14,316 bases of DNA from contig JBLIIR010000033.1 in NCBI GenBank assembly GCA_047635255.1, positions 1 to 14,316 of the forward strand. The letters run 5' to 3'. Below are positions 1 through 7,797 of this stretch, piece by piece (position 1 is the stretch's first letter; every line of letters starts with the position of its first letter). This DNA is from Porticoccus sp047635255 (GTDB lineage Bacteria; Pseudomonadota; Gammaproteobacteria; Pseudomonadales; Porticoccaceae). Under the pieces are notes generated by a model. It was not told the DNA's origin and did not search any database. It saw only the letters and a list, made by a program, of their open reading frames with translations. The position numbers were made by a program, and so were the translations under genes.

Positions 1-309
1 GATTTGGATAAAACTCATGCGTTATTCAAAAACTTTGTATCGGAGCATAGGCCTGGAGTTGACATAAACACTATAGCTACCGGTGAGGTGTGGCTGGGTA
101 CCGACGCTAAACTGAAAGACTTGGTCGATGATATAATGACTAGCGATGAGTATCTTGTGGCTAGGGCGGCTGATGCGGAAATTTATAAAGTAAAATATAT
201 ACATCATAGGAGCTTGCCAGAGAAAATGGGGTTGGCTGCAGAGGGTAGCGCTGACAGATTATTACTAAAGTGGTGGAACAGATTGCGCTCGAATCAATCT
301 TTCTTTTAA
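1..309 (+). CDS. sohB: SohB S49-family protease, C-terminal part (5' end outside window)
   Basis: This is the last ~102 residues of a SohB-type inner-membrane serine protease (peptidase family S49, related to signal peptide peptidase SppA). The frame is open from base 1, so the gene starts outside the window; the TTG at 4 is not a real start. The S49 motif IATGEVWLGTDA is followed by a stretch like 'LVDDIMTSDEYL', and the C-terminal end SADRLLLKWWNR closely resembles the end of E. coli SohB (ESADRLLLRWWQR, from memory). The catalytic Ser and Lys of the family lie further upstream and cannot be checked. The family degrades peptides and membrane-protein fragments on the periplasmic side. bolA follows 92 bp downstream on the same strand. 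No terminator with a U-tract was seen between them. Confidence 0.9.
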   Translation, partial: DLDKTHALFKNFVSEHRPGVDINTIATGEVWLGTDAKLKDLVDDIMTSDEYLVARAADAEIYKVKYIHHRSLPEKMGLAAEGSADRLLLKWWNRLRSNQSFF

Positions 310-401
310 AACCTGTGGTTAGGGAATAGTTTATAGTTCGTATTGATTGCGGTTTACGTTCAATATACCCATTAACAACCACCTCGATTGAATATAATTT
401 T

Positions 402-707
402 ATGACATTTTATCAGGCCATCCAAAGCAAATTAGAGGTGTCTTTGACTCCTTCATTTTTAACTATAGAGAATGAAAGTCACAAGCATTCTGTTCCAGTG
501 GACTCAGAAACACACTTTAAGGTTATTATAGTAAGCAGTAGTTTTGACAAAAAATCCCCTGTTCAGCGCCATCAGCTAGTTTATGCATTGCTGGCACATG
601 AGTTTCAATCTGGCCTGCATGCCTTGGCGTTACATACATACACACCGCAAGAATGGACGTCAGTTGAAAAGACAGTGGATTCTCCAGGCTGCATGAGTGG
701 AGGCTGA
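402..707 (+). CDS. bolA: BolA family protein
   Basis: A 101-residue BolA family protein with the full family pattern: NESHKHSVP (about residues 24-32), SETHFKVIIVSSSF, RHQLVYALLAHEF, and HALALHTYTPQEW near the C-terminus. The His and C-terminal Cys residues (the protein ends SPGCMSGG) are those that in this family can contribute to Fe-S or glutaredoxin partnership. BolA proteins work with monothiol glutaredoxins in iron-sulfur trafficking, and in E. coli BolA also acts as a stress and morphology regulator. Length is typical. The ATG at 402 matches the family N-terminus, but no clear Shine-Dalgarno precedes it. A TATAAT sits only 4 bp upstream of the ATG, too close to give a normal leader. It lies between sohB and a DUF4399 gene on the same strand. 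Confidence 0.93.
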   Translation: MTFYQAIQSKLEVSLTPSFLTIENESHKHSVPVDSETHFKVIIVSSSFDKKSPVQRHQLVYALLAHEFQSGLHALALHTYTPQEWTSVEKTVDSPGCMSGG

Positions 708-772
708 TCGGATTAGAGGTTCTTATAAAAAGTATTCAGATTATTAAATTTTTACTACTGGGGTATAGATAG

Positions 773-1195
773 ATGAAGTATGTAAATCGACTACTGGCGC
801 TTATTTTTTTCTTTTTTTCAGCTTTAGCTTATGCAGACGGTCAGTCTCTCGATGTGGGTGCCGAGGTTTATATTATATCTCCAGCCGATGGTTCCGTTAA
901 CGCTAGCCCAGTCAGGGTTAGATTTGGGCTTTCAGGAATGGGTGTCTCTCCAGCAGGAGTGCAGGTTAACAATACGGGCCATCATCACTTGCTGATTGAC
1001 GTAGACACACTGCCAGATTTTAATACACCGATACCTAGTGATAAGAAGCATCGGCATTTTGGTTTAGGCCAAACAGAGACTGTTCTTAGCCTGTCTCCTG
1101 GGTACCATACTTTGCAGTTGATACTCGGTGATTACTCTCATATCCCGCATAAAAAACCAGTCATATCAAAAAAGATCAGAATAGAGATAAAATAA
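773..1195 (+). CDS. Secreted DUF4399-domain protein
   Basis: A 140-residue exported protein. Residues 1-22 form a signal peptide (MKYVNRLL, a Phe-rich core, then a cleavage site after ALAYA). The mature part carries the DUF4399 pattern: SPADGSVNASPVRVRFGLSG, the His cluster NTGHHHLLID, then HRHFGLGQTETVLSL, SPGYHTLQLILGDYSHIPH and a basic C-terminus. The many conserved His residues suggest metal binding, but no function is established that I can name. Cellular place is inferred to be periplasmic or extracellular. ATG at 773 was chosen because the signal peptide begins there; a G-rich GGGG lies about 10 bases upstream. It converges on the aminotransferase gene, with 48 bp between the stop codons. 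Confidence 0.8.
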   Translation: MKYVNRLLALIFFFFSALAYADGQSLDVGAEVYIISPADGSVNASPVRVRFGLSGMGVSPAGVQVNNTGHHHLLIDVDTLPDFNTPIPSDKKHRHFGLGQTETVLSLSPGYHTLQLILGDYSHIPHKKPVISKKIRIEIK

Positions 1196-1243
1196 AGGGT
1201 ATTTTCCCGACATAGATCTGTATCGAAGCGATGCTGCGTTTAA

Positions 1244-2392
1244 TTATCTGCGAAGGACGCCCTCTAAGGCTAGCTCTAGATGACCCACGGTCCTCTCTAT
1301 ATTATGTAGCTTATCCAAACCAAATAAGCCGATTCTGAAAGTTTGATAATCTTCCCCTTCATCACACTGCAGGGGAACTCCAGCAGCTATTTGAACACCT
1401 TCGGCCATGAATTTTTTCCCGTTATGGATGTCTATGTCATCGGTATAGCTGACAATAACAGTTGGTGCTTGAAAACCTTCTGCAGCAACACTCTTGAATC
1501 CTTGGGACACCAACAGCTCTCTAACTTTGTTTCCAAGATCTTGCTGTTCTTGTCTTACTTTTTCAAATCCATAGACTTCTGTTTCTTTCATAGCGTCATT
1601 GAATTTAAGTAATGCATCAGTTGGCATGGTTGCATGATAAGCATGACCTCCATTCTCGTAAGTCTCCATGATTTGTAGCCATTTACGAAGATCACAGGAA
1701 AAGCTGGTGCTTGTGGTTTTTTCAATTTCTTCTCTGGCCTTATCGCTTAGCATCACAAGGGCGCTACAAGGTGACGCACTCCATCCTTTTTGAGGCGCAC
1801 TAATTAGAACATCAACTCCACACTGTTTCATATCGATCCATAGAGCGCCAGAGGCAATGCAGTCAAGGGCTAATAGTCCCCCTACTGAATGAACGGCCTC
1901 CGCGATAGACGATATATAACCATCAGGAAGAATCATGCCCGCTGAGGTCTCCACGTGAGGGGCGAAGACTATAGCAGGCTTGCTAGTTTTTATTTGACAG
2001 ACAACCTCTTCTATTGGGGCCGGAGTCATCGCGAACTGCATAGTAGCGCTGATTTTTTCGGCATCAGTAGGTCTTGCCTTCAGTACAGTTATTTCAGAGG
2101 CGATTGAACCCATTTCAAGAATTTGACTCCAACGATAACTAAACCAGCCATTCCTTATAACTAAACATTTTTTGTTGGTAGCAAACTGTCTAGCTACTGC
2201 CTCCATGCCATATGTTCCGCCACCCGGTACCACCACAACAGATCGTGCGTTGTATACATTTTTTAATGTGCGCGAGATATCAACCATGACTTCCTGGAAA
2301 CGTCTCGACATATGATTTAGAGAGCGGTCAGTAAATACCACTGAATATTCTAATAGTCCATTTGGGTCTGTATTAGGGAGTAAGCCGGGCAT
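1244..2392 (-). CDS. Class V PLP-dependent aminotransferase (alanine/serine-glyoxylate aminotransferase-like)
   Basis: A 382-residue class V aminotransferase (fold type I, pyridoxal phosphate dependent). Near the N-terminus is the PG-rich start of the family. VVPGGGTYGMEAVAR (about 56-70) is the PLP-phosphate-binding Gly-rich loop, LALDCIASGALWIDM (about 176-190) carries the Asp that contacts the PLP ring nitrogen, and SAPQKGW (about 198-204) carries the Schiff-base lysine (about Lys202). The C-terminal domain includes QTFRIGLFG, with the Arg expected to bind the substrate carboxylate. The family moves amino groups between alanine or serine and glyoxylate or pyruvate; the exact substrates cannot be read here. 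A TTG two codons upstream also opens the frame, but GAGG sits 7 bases before the ATG at 2392 and only 1 base before the TTG, so the ATG is preferred. It lies 39 bp downstream of ybiT, probably in the same transcript. Confidence 0.85.
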   Translation of the reverse strand: MPGLLPNTDPNGLLEYSVVFTDRSLNHMSRRFQEVMVDISRTLKNVYNARSVVVVPGGGTYGMEAVARQFATNKKCLVIRNGWFSYRWSQILEMGSIASEITVLKARPTDAEKISATMQFAMTPAPIEEVVCQIKTSKPAIVFAPHVETSAGMILPDGYISSIAEAVHSVGGLLALDCIASGALWIDMKQCGVDVLISAPQKGWSASPCSALVMLSDKAREEIEKTTSTSFSCDLRKWLQIMETYENGGHAYHATMPTDALLKFNDAMKETEVYGFEKVRQEQQDLGNKVRELLVSQGFKSVAAEGFQAPTVIVSYTDDIDIHNGKKFMAEGVQIAAGVPLQCDEGEDYQTFRIGLFGLDKLHNIERTVGHLELALEGVLRR

Positions 2393-2431
2393 ATGCAATC
2401 CTCATGATCAAGAAGTCCTGAAACGTTCTAG

Positions 2432-4039
2432 TTAAAAATTAGAAGAATTTTTTATTGTTTCTTGACTGGCAAGATATTCTTCGTAGGAGCCTTTAAAGTG
2501 TACAAGTTTTTTGTCTTTAATTTCAATTATATGGTTTGCTAGAGATGAAACAAATTCTCTGTCATGGCTGACAAAAATCAAAGTGCCATCATAATTTTCA
2601 AGAGCTAAATTCAGTGATTCGATAGCCTCCATATCTAGATGGTTGGTTGGTTCATCCATAATGAGGACATTTGAGTCCATCATCATGAGTTTGCCAAATA
2701 GCAGTCTATTCTTTTCCCCACCAGAGCAAACTTTAACCGGTTTTTTGAAGGCATCAGTGGAAAATAACAATCGACCAAGCGTAGCTCGTACAATTTGATC
2801 ATCATGGTTGGGTTTTCGCCATTGACTCATCCAATTGAATAAATCTAAATTATTCTCAAATTCTGATGTGCTGTCTTGTGGGCAATAACCGAGTGCCGAA
2901 TTTTCTGACCACTTAATAGTACCGCTGGTGGGAGAAATTTCATTTATAAGGCAACGAAGTAGGGTGGTTTTCCCAACACCATTTTCTCCTATGATGGCTA
3001 AGCGAGACCCCGCATCCAGGATCAAACTGCCATCTTCAAATAACACCTCATCATATTGGCAAGTAATTTTTTCTAAAATTAATGCCTGCCGATGAAGTTT
3101 TTTGGTCTGCTTAAATCTAATAAATGGTGAGGATCGACTGGTAGCTTTAATGTCATCAAGTTGTATTTTGGTGATCTGCTTTGCTCGAGAGGTAGCTTGC
3201 TTAGCTTTAGATGCATTGGCTGAAAAGCGACTTACAAACTGCTGAAGATCAGCAATTTGAGCAGATTTCTTAGCATTTTCTGAGTAAAGGCGTTCGCGTG
3301 CTTGGGTTGATGCAGTCATAAAGTCATCATAATTTCCCGGATAAACCCTTAATTCTCCATAATCAATATCCGCCATATGTGTGCATATCGCATTAAGGAA
3401 ATGACGATCATGTGAGACGATAATCATTGTGCTCTTTTTTTCATTAAGAAGTGCTTCTAGCCATCTAATGGTGGCAATATCTAAGTTGTTTGTTGGTTCA
3501 TCCAGCAACAATATATCAGGATCTGAAAAAAGTGCTTGAGCTAGTAGTACTCTTAGTTTTCGGCCTGGGGGAATTTCAGACATCACACCAAAGTGAAGTT
3601 CTTTTTCGATACCCGCCCCTAATAGAAAATCCCCAGCTCGACTTTCAGCACTATAGCCATCTAACTCAGAGAAGCGTATCTCTAGGTCGGCCACCTTCAT
3701 ACCGTCTGCATCTGACATTTCAGAGAGACCGTATATGCGCTCACGCTCCTGTTTGACAGCCCATAATTCTGTGTGACCCATGATTACAGTATCTATAGCG
3801 CTATATTTCTCAAAAGCAAATTGATCTTGATTTAGCACGCCTATTCGTTCGTTTGGCGTTATTGATATATTTCCAGATGTCGGTAAAAGAGTGCCATCAA
3901 GTATCTTCATGAACGTAGATTTTCCGGAGCCATTAGCTCCAATCAGGCCATAGCGATTGCCATGGCCAAATTTTACGGAGATATTTTCAAAGAGGGGCTT
4001 GGGGCCGAATTGCATTGTAATATTTGCAGCAGTAATCAA
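2432..4039 (-). CDS. ybiT: ABC-F family ATPase, YbiT type
   Basis: A 535-residue soluble ABC-F protein with two ATPase cassettes and no membrane segments, very like E. coli YbiT from the first residues (ITMQFGPKPLFENISVKFG). Cassette 1 has Walker A GANGSGKST (34-42) and Walker B ILLLDEPTNNLD (176-187). Its signature is degenerate, MSEIPPGRKLR (153-163) in place of LSGGQ, a feature shared with YbiT. A charged linker (about 245-300, rich in Ala, Lys and Gln) matches the ABC-F P-site tRNA-interaction motif. Cassette 2 has Walker A GENGVGKTT (351-359), signature SGGEK (439-443) and Walker B LIMDEPTNHLD (459-469). ABC-F proteins act on ribosomes as translation factors; YbiT's precise role is less settled. 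The start is TTG at 4039 with AAGGTG 5 bases upstream; it aligns with the YbiT N-terminus, and no ATG fits. Confidence 0.95.
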   Translation of the reverse strand: MITAANITMQFGPKPLFENISVKFGHGNRYGLIGANGSGKSTFMKILDGTLLPTSGNISITPNERIGVLNQDQFAFEKYSAIDTVIMGHTELWAVKQERERIYGLSEMSDADGMKVADLEIRFSELDGYSAESRAGDFLLGAGIEKELHFGVMSEIPPGRKLRVLLAQALFSDPDILLLDEPTNNLDIATIRWLEALLNEKKSTMIIVSHDRHFLNAICTHMADIDYGELRVYPGNYDDFMTASTQARERLYSENAKKSAQIADLQQFVSRFSANASKAKQATSRAKQITKIQLDDIKATSRSSPFIRFKQTKKLHRQALILEKITCQYDEVLFEDGSLILDAGSRLAIIGENGVGKTTLLRCLINEISPTSGTIKWSENSALGYCPQDSTSEFENNLDLFNWMSQWRKPNHDDQIVRATLGRLLFSTDAFKKPVKVCSGGEKNRLLFGKLMMMDSNVLIMDEPTNHLDMEAIESLNLALENYDGTLIFVSHDREFVSSLANHIIEIKDKKLVHFKGSYEEYLASQETIKNSSNF

Positions 4040-4165
4040 GTAAACACCTTTTGGGTTTCAGGAGATAAATAGTAAGTTTTTAATTGAGCGATTTTAAAAA
4101 ACAGCACTATAGAGAATTGCTTCAATGCCGTCGAGTAAAGCTAGCGCTAGTAAAGATTAATTTTT

Positions 4166-5014
4166 TTAGTCAATCTCTTGAGCTCTAGCAAGTCGAGCCT
4201 CTTCTTCTGCCAAGGCGGCCTTTATTTCCTGCATGACAGTGTCGACATTGGCTGGCTCAGAGCATTCCTTAAATGCACCAGAAAGTACTGCATTTGGATG
4301 TAGCTCTCCATCTTCATATAAGCCCCATATTTCTTCGGCATATCTTGTATCTGAGAGCTCAGGAGCATAGTTTGAATAATACCGAGTCATGTTGTTTACG
4401 TCTCGCTTCAGCATCATTTCAGCATTATTGTTAGACGAGGCATCTACGGCTTGAGGTAAATCGATGATAACGGGCCCATCTTTGCCTATTAATACATTGA
4501 ATTCTGATAAGTCACCATGAATTATTCCTGCACACAGCATGCGAACAATAAACTCCATAAGAACAGAATGCCCTAAAAGAGCCTCCTCATTGGACATAGA
4601 TAAATCGCCAAGCCTCGGAGCAACTTGATTTTCGGAGTCTGTTATCAACTCCATCAGCAAAACTCCGTCAAAGCAGCCGAAAGTTTCAGGCACCCTAACT
4701 CCCGAGTCATTTACCTTGCGAAGTGAATCGAGTTCAGCATTCTGCCATGTTTCTTCTTGTTGCTGTCTTCCATACTTGGATCCTTTCTCCATAGCTCTGG
4801 CACGACGTGTATTCCTGACTTTTCGGCCTTCTTGATACTGTGCAGATTTTTTAAAGCTGCGTTTGTTAGCTTCTTTGTATACTTTTGCGCATTTTATTGA
4901 GGCTCCACATCTAACCACATATAACGTTGCCTCCTTGCCGCTCATAATTGAGCGGATTACCTCATCGACCAATCCATCGTCGATTAGCGGTTGAATTCTT
5001 TTTGGTATTTTCAT
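4166..5014 (-). CDS. RIO1-like atypical serine/threonine kinase
   Basis: A 282-residue RIO family kinase. It has the RIO-type nucleotide loop SGKEATLYVV (25-34, with STGKEA in the archetype), the ATP-orienting lysine in CAKVYK (about K44), and a very basic segment (about 46-85) typical of the RIO1 flexible loop. MELI marks the hinge. The catalytic loop is IIHGDLSEFNVLI (D168 as catalytic base, N173 as metal ligand) and the metal-binding DLPQ motif is IIDLPQAVD (D185). All kinase-critical residues are present, so it should be active. Eukaryotic and archaeal RIO1 act in small-subunit ribosome maturation; what bacterial copies do is not established. It sits between ybiT (126 bp) and phrB (73 bp) on the same strand. 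The ATG at 5014 has no recognisable Shine-Dalgarno upstream (the leader is AAGTCTCGTGTAACCATGCC). Confidence 0.9.
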   Translation of the reverse strand: MKIPKRIQPLIDDGLVDEVIRSIMSGKEATLYVVRCGASIKCAKVYKEANKRSFKKSAQYQEGRKVRNTRRARAMEKGSKYGRQQQEETWQNAELDSLRKVNDSGVRVPETFGCFDGVLLMELITDSENQVAPRLGDLSMSNEEALLGHSVLMEFIVRMLCAGIIHGDLSEFNVLIGKDGPVIIDLPQAVDASSNNNAEMMLKRDVNNMTRYYSNYAPELSDTRYAEEIWGLYEDGELHPNAVLSGAFKECSEPANVDTVMQEIKAALAEEEARLARAQEID

Positions 5015-5087
5015 GGCATGGTTACACGAGACTTATATTTTGTACTAAGTAGTATAACGTTAAAGGGGGAGGGCTGGGCACCCTTAC

Positions 5088-6509
5088 TTACTCAGATAGC
5101 GAAGAAAGTTGAGCAAATTTCTCAAGGGCATTATCGCGAGATATTTTTAGGTCCACAATAGGTTTTGGATATGTGCTACCAAGTTTTACATTGGCCTCTT
5201 CTAGGATGGAATCGGGTGCGTCCCATGGGTTGAATAAGTATTTGTTTGGTAGTGATGAGATTTCGGGTATAAAGCGCCGCACATAGTCGCCTTCGGGATC
5301 AAATTTCTGCCCCTGTATGACAGGATTAAAAATCCTAAAATAAGGAGCAGCGTCTCTTCCGCAGCCACTTACCCATTGCCAGCTTGCGCTATTATTTGCA
5401 AGATCAGCGTCAACCAGGGTATCCCAAAACCATCGTTCGCCATAACACCAGTGAATTCGAAGATTTTTGACTAAAAAAGAGCCTACGATCATCCGCGCAC
5501 GGTTATGCATGTAGCCTGTTTGCCACAGTTCACGCATGCCTGCATCTACCATAGGTATACCAGTGTGACCATTTTTCCATGCCTGAAGTGCAGTTTCGTC
5601 AGTTATCCATGGAAAGTGGTTAAATTTAGGCTGTAGATTTTTCTTGGGTAGGTCAGGATAATGGTATAGCTGGTTATAAGAGAATTCACGCCACCCTAGC
5701 TCACTGCAAAAATGAGCACTGTTCGCATCATTTGATGTGCTATGAGCCCTGTGCCATAACTGATTAGGCGATATTTCTCCAAAATGCAGGTAAGGTGAGA
5801 GTCTAGAGACATAAGATTTAGAAGGGAGATTCCTTCCATTTTTATATTGAGGCAAACCTTCATCCATGAACTTTTGAAAACGAATCCTTGCCTCTTTTTC
5901 TCCAATGGCCCAATGGGAGTCAAGTTTTTTATTCCATGGAATAAATGGCAATAATTGCAACTGATTTATGCTCAAAGTTTTCTTCGTGTCACAATAATAC
6001 TTGATGTTGCTCAGAGCAGGTAGAGGCTCACGCGGCGTTTCTCCCTGTAGGCATCCTTTTCGATAAAAAGGTGTAAATACACTATAGCATTCACCGTTAC
6101 TTTTTTTAATTGCCCATGGCTCCCAAAGCAGAGAACCATTATAGCTCTCAGATTTTACACCTTGTGTATTTAAATATTTTTTTATTAGCGTGTCACGCTG
6201 AATTCTCCATGGCTCATAACAGCGATTCCAGTACACAGCATTAACATTATGACGCTTAATGATATCCATCAAAATATCGATAGGATTGCCGCTATATAGC
6301 GACAAAGTGCCGCCTAAAGATGCATTTAATGATTCCAGTGAAGAGTTTAGCCACCATTTGCTTGCGGCGCCCATGGAATATTCGCCAGCGTTACCTGCAT
6401 CTAGAATGTAGATAGGGAGAACGCCTTCATGCTGCGATGCTGCAGTGAGCGCTGGATTGTCGGACAAACGTAAGTCCTGTCGAAACCAGTGAATAGCAAT
6501 ATCTCCCAT
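5088..6509 (-). CDS. phrB: Class I CPD photolyase
   Basis: A 473-residue deoxyribodipyrimidine photolyase that uses blue light and FADH- to split cyclobutane pyrimidine dimers. The N-terminal antenna domain begins HWFRQDLRLSDNPAL (7-21). The FAD-binding helical domain includes GWREFSYNQLYHYP, TGIPMVDAGMREL (316-328) and DADLANNSASWQWVSGCGRD (367-386). Trp301, Trp354 and Trp377 fall exactly 53 and 23 residues apart, the same spacing as the electron-transfer triad W306/W359/W382 of E. coli PhrB. Asn373 fits the position of E. coli Asn378 beside the flavin N5. Length is almost equal to the E. coli enzyme (472), so it is complete. A purine-rich leader (AGAGAGAAC just before the ATG, preceded by an AAGAAA-rich tract) provides the ribosome site. 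An antenna chromophore of MTHF type is likely but cannot be proven. Confidence 0.95.
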   Translation of the reverse strand: MGDIAIHWFRQDLRLSDNPALTAASQHEGVLPIYILDAGNAGEYSMGAASKWWLNSSLESLNASLGGTLSLYSGNPIDILMDIIKRHNVNAVYWNRCYEPWRIQRDTLIKKYLNTQGVKSESYNGSLLWEPWAIKKSNGECYSVFTPFYRKGCLQGETPREPLPALSNIKYYCDTKKTLSINQLQLLPFIPWNKKLDSHWAIGEKEARIRFQKFMDEGLPQYKNGRNLPSKSYVSRLSPYLHFGEISPNQLWHRAHSTSNDANSAHFCSELGWREFSYNQLYHYPDLPKKNLQPKFNHFPWITDETALQAWKNGHTGIPMVDAGMRELWQTGYMHNRARMIVGSFLVKNLRIHWCYGERWFWDTLVDADLANNSASWQWVSGCGRDAAPYFRIFNPVIQGQKFDPEGDYVRRFIPEISSLPNKYLFNPWDAPDSILEEANVKLGSTYPKPIVDLKISRDNALEKFAQLSSLSE

Positions 6510-6541
6510 GAGTTCTCTCTTTTTCTTTCTTTTTCTTTTTT
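6510..6541 (-). promoter_or_regulatory. Purine-rich leader before the photolyase start
   Basis: Read on the minus strand, the 32 bases before the photolyase ATG are almost purely A and G (repeated AAAAAGAAAG-type units ending in AGAGAGAAC). This holds the ribosome binding site, with GAGAG about 5 bases before the ATG. The long unstructured A-rich stretch should keep the start site open. Any wider regulatory meaning is inference. Confidence 0.4.
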
Positions 6542-6609
6542 GAATTATTAAATTAGGGGGAGCCAGCCCAACAGCTCAATCATTCTATAGTTAAGAAATT
6601 TATAGATAT

Positions 6610-7236
6610 TTAAATCATCTGCTCTATGGCATGAGTAAACATATCTTCTTTCGGAAATATGCCAGTATCCTCAGCAAAGTAACAAAAGATTAAACGTGAC
6701 ATAAACTGGTTCAAGTCATGCCTGTGCTCAGCTGTATCCCAGTCTGTATTTTCTTTTAGTGGTTCTACATAAAGTCGATTGAGGCGACCCGTTGCTTGAA
6801 TATCAACGGTATTATTACGAATTTCCTTGGTAGTGGTGATACCTGCCAGTGATAAGAAGAAACTAAAGTGGTTAGCAAAGTCACTATAGGTAAAGGTCGC
6901 AGTCTCACCAGATTTAAGGTCTTCAGCTACAAATTCAACACCATCAGTCGCAAGAATGATCTTTACCTTGCCTTTTGAGGTTTCGGGGCTTTGTTTGAGT
7001 TTAACAAGAGTGCTATTGGCATCATTCTCGGCGCAGATAGCAATATGGATGTTACTGCGCTGTAACACGCCATTTCTGATATCAGAGCTGTTAGATGAGC
7101 TCTTGGTGCTTCTGAGCTTCTTGATCGTTGTATCTTTGTTACTGAAGGCCATTAAAAAAGCATGAGGGCGTTCATCACCATCAAATAGCTGCAATGCTAA
7201 ATTTGATACTGCTTCTTCTATTTCTACTGGACTCAA
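6610..7236 (-). pseudogene. MmeI-like restriction-methylation enzyme, N-terminal remnant
   Basis: A 208-codon frame matching the N-terminal domain of MmeI-like (Type IIL / class I SAM-dependent DNA methyltransferase) proteins. Recognised motifs are PHAFLMAFSNKDTTIKKLRS (24-43), NGVLQRSNIHIAICAE (55-70), ILATDGVEFVAEDL (94-107), QATGRLNRLYVEPL (147-160) and LNQFMSRLIFCYFAEDTGIF (175-194). Full members are usually above 900 residues, with a helicase-like spacer, methyltransferase and target-recognition domains. None of those follow: the frame stops right after EQMI, and the next 100 bp are unrelated. The start is TTG at 7236 with AAGGAA 8 bases upstream, so the signal for translation is still there. 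It could be a dead relic or a retained stand-alone N-terminal fragment; relic is more likely. It is divergent from the csoR operon, 240 bp away. Confidence 0.8.
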
Positions 7237-7410
7237 CTTAAATTTTCCTTATTTACCGGTACTTTGCGATCAACCCACATCAATAGATATAAAAGAGGTT
7301 GATAACCCAAAAGACCTCATAAGCCAGAGGGTCTCAGACGCATCAGTATTTGTAGTTGACAACATATACCCACAGTACTTACCACTGCTGTATTTTACTA
7401 GAAATATTTT
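7237..7410. other. Intergenic spacer between MmeI remnant and csoR operon
   Basis: Non-coding stretch between two divergent genes. A TTGACA lies at 7356-7361 on the + strand but has no good -10 box 16-18 bases downstream, so it is not called as a promoter. I see no repeat or RNA structure here. Confidence 0.4.
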
Positions 7411-7440
7411 TTTACTTACTTATACTATATAGGGGTATAA
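7411..7440 (+). promoter_or_regulatory. Candidate promoter and CsoR-type operator of the metal operon
   Basis: A -35-like TTTACT (7411-7416; 4 of 6 to consensus) and a -10-like TATAAG (7435-7440; 5 of 6) are spaced by 18 bases. Between and over them lies TATACTATATAGGGGTATA (7421-7439), an inverted repeat TATAC-N9-GTATA holding a GGGG tract. AT-rich arms around a G/C tract are characteristic of operators bound by CsoR/RcnR/FrmR tetramers. A repressor sitting here would block RNA polymerase directly. It lies 37 bases ahead of the csoR start codon. Autoregulation by the csoR product is inference from placement. Confidence 0.55.
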
Positions 7441-7476
7441 GGTAGTTTATCTATATTAGAATTAGAGGAAAAAATT

Positions 7477-7797
7477 ATGGTAGATTGTTGCGAATCAAAA
7501 CATCCAGATTATGGAAAACATATTCCAAGAGTGAATAAAGCTATAGGTCAGCTGAATGGGATAAAAAAAATGATTGAAGAAGGCAGGTATTGCCCTGACA
7601 TTATTACGCAATTAAGGGCAGTGAGTTCAGCTTGCCAGTCACTCGAAATAATTATGCTTCAAAAGCACCTTGAATCCTGTGTTATTGATGCCTTTCAGTC
7701 AAATGACAAGAATGCTCAGAAAGAAAAAATTCGAGAGCTAACAAATTTGTATAAGGGGAAAAATGTTTTGTATGTTGGTGACGATAAACATGAATAA
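7477..7797 (+). CDS. CsoR/FrmR/RcnR-family metal-sensing repressor
   Basis: A 106-residue all-helical repressor of the CsoR/RcnR/FrmR family (DUF156). Family patterns include IPRVNKAIGQLNGIKKMIEE (16-35), RYCPDIITQLRAV and LQKHLESCV. Cys39, His64 and Cys68 have spacings of 25 and 4, identical to the Cu(I) ligands C36/H61/C65 of Mycobacterium tuberculosis CsoR, and Tyr38 matches its second-shell Tyr35. The second-shell Glu81 is not exactly matched: E83 is one residue off. This x-C-H-C set fits Cu(I) sensing better than Ni/Co (RcnR) or formaldehyde (FrmR). The N-terminus carries extra possible ligands (C4, C5, H9, H15). An AGAGGA ribosome site lies 7 bases before the ATG. It is the first gene of a four-gene operon, and its 3' end overlaps the next gene by 8 bases. 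Confidence 0.9.
   Translation: MVDCCESKHPDYGKHIPRVNKAIGQLNGIKKMIEEGRYCPDIITQLRAVSSACQSLEIIMLQKHLESCVIDAFQSNDKNAQKEKIRELTNLYKGKNVLYVGDDKHE

Noticed and set aside
372..398. TTAACA-N15-TATAAT as the bolA promoter
   Set aside because: Transcription would begin at about 405, past the bolA ATG at 402, and the 15-base spacer is short. Probably chance in AT-rich DNA.
2432..4039. Degenerate first ABC signature in YbiT as an unusual inactivation
   Set aside because: The E. coli YbiT protein has the same kind of change (MSEVAPGWKLR, from memory), so it is a family trait.
7356..7361. Perfect TTGACA as -35 box of the csoR operon
   Set aside because: No acceptable -10 box lies 16-18 bases downstream; the pair at 7411/7435 is better.
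7763..7789. Upstream ATG (7763) for the barrel protein
   Set aside because: It adds nine residues that spoil the signal peptide n-region, and it lies deep inside csoR; the ATG at 7790 has its own ribosome site.
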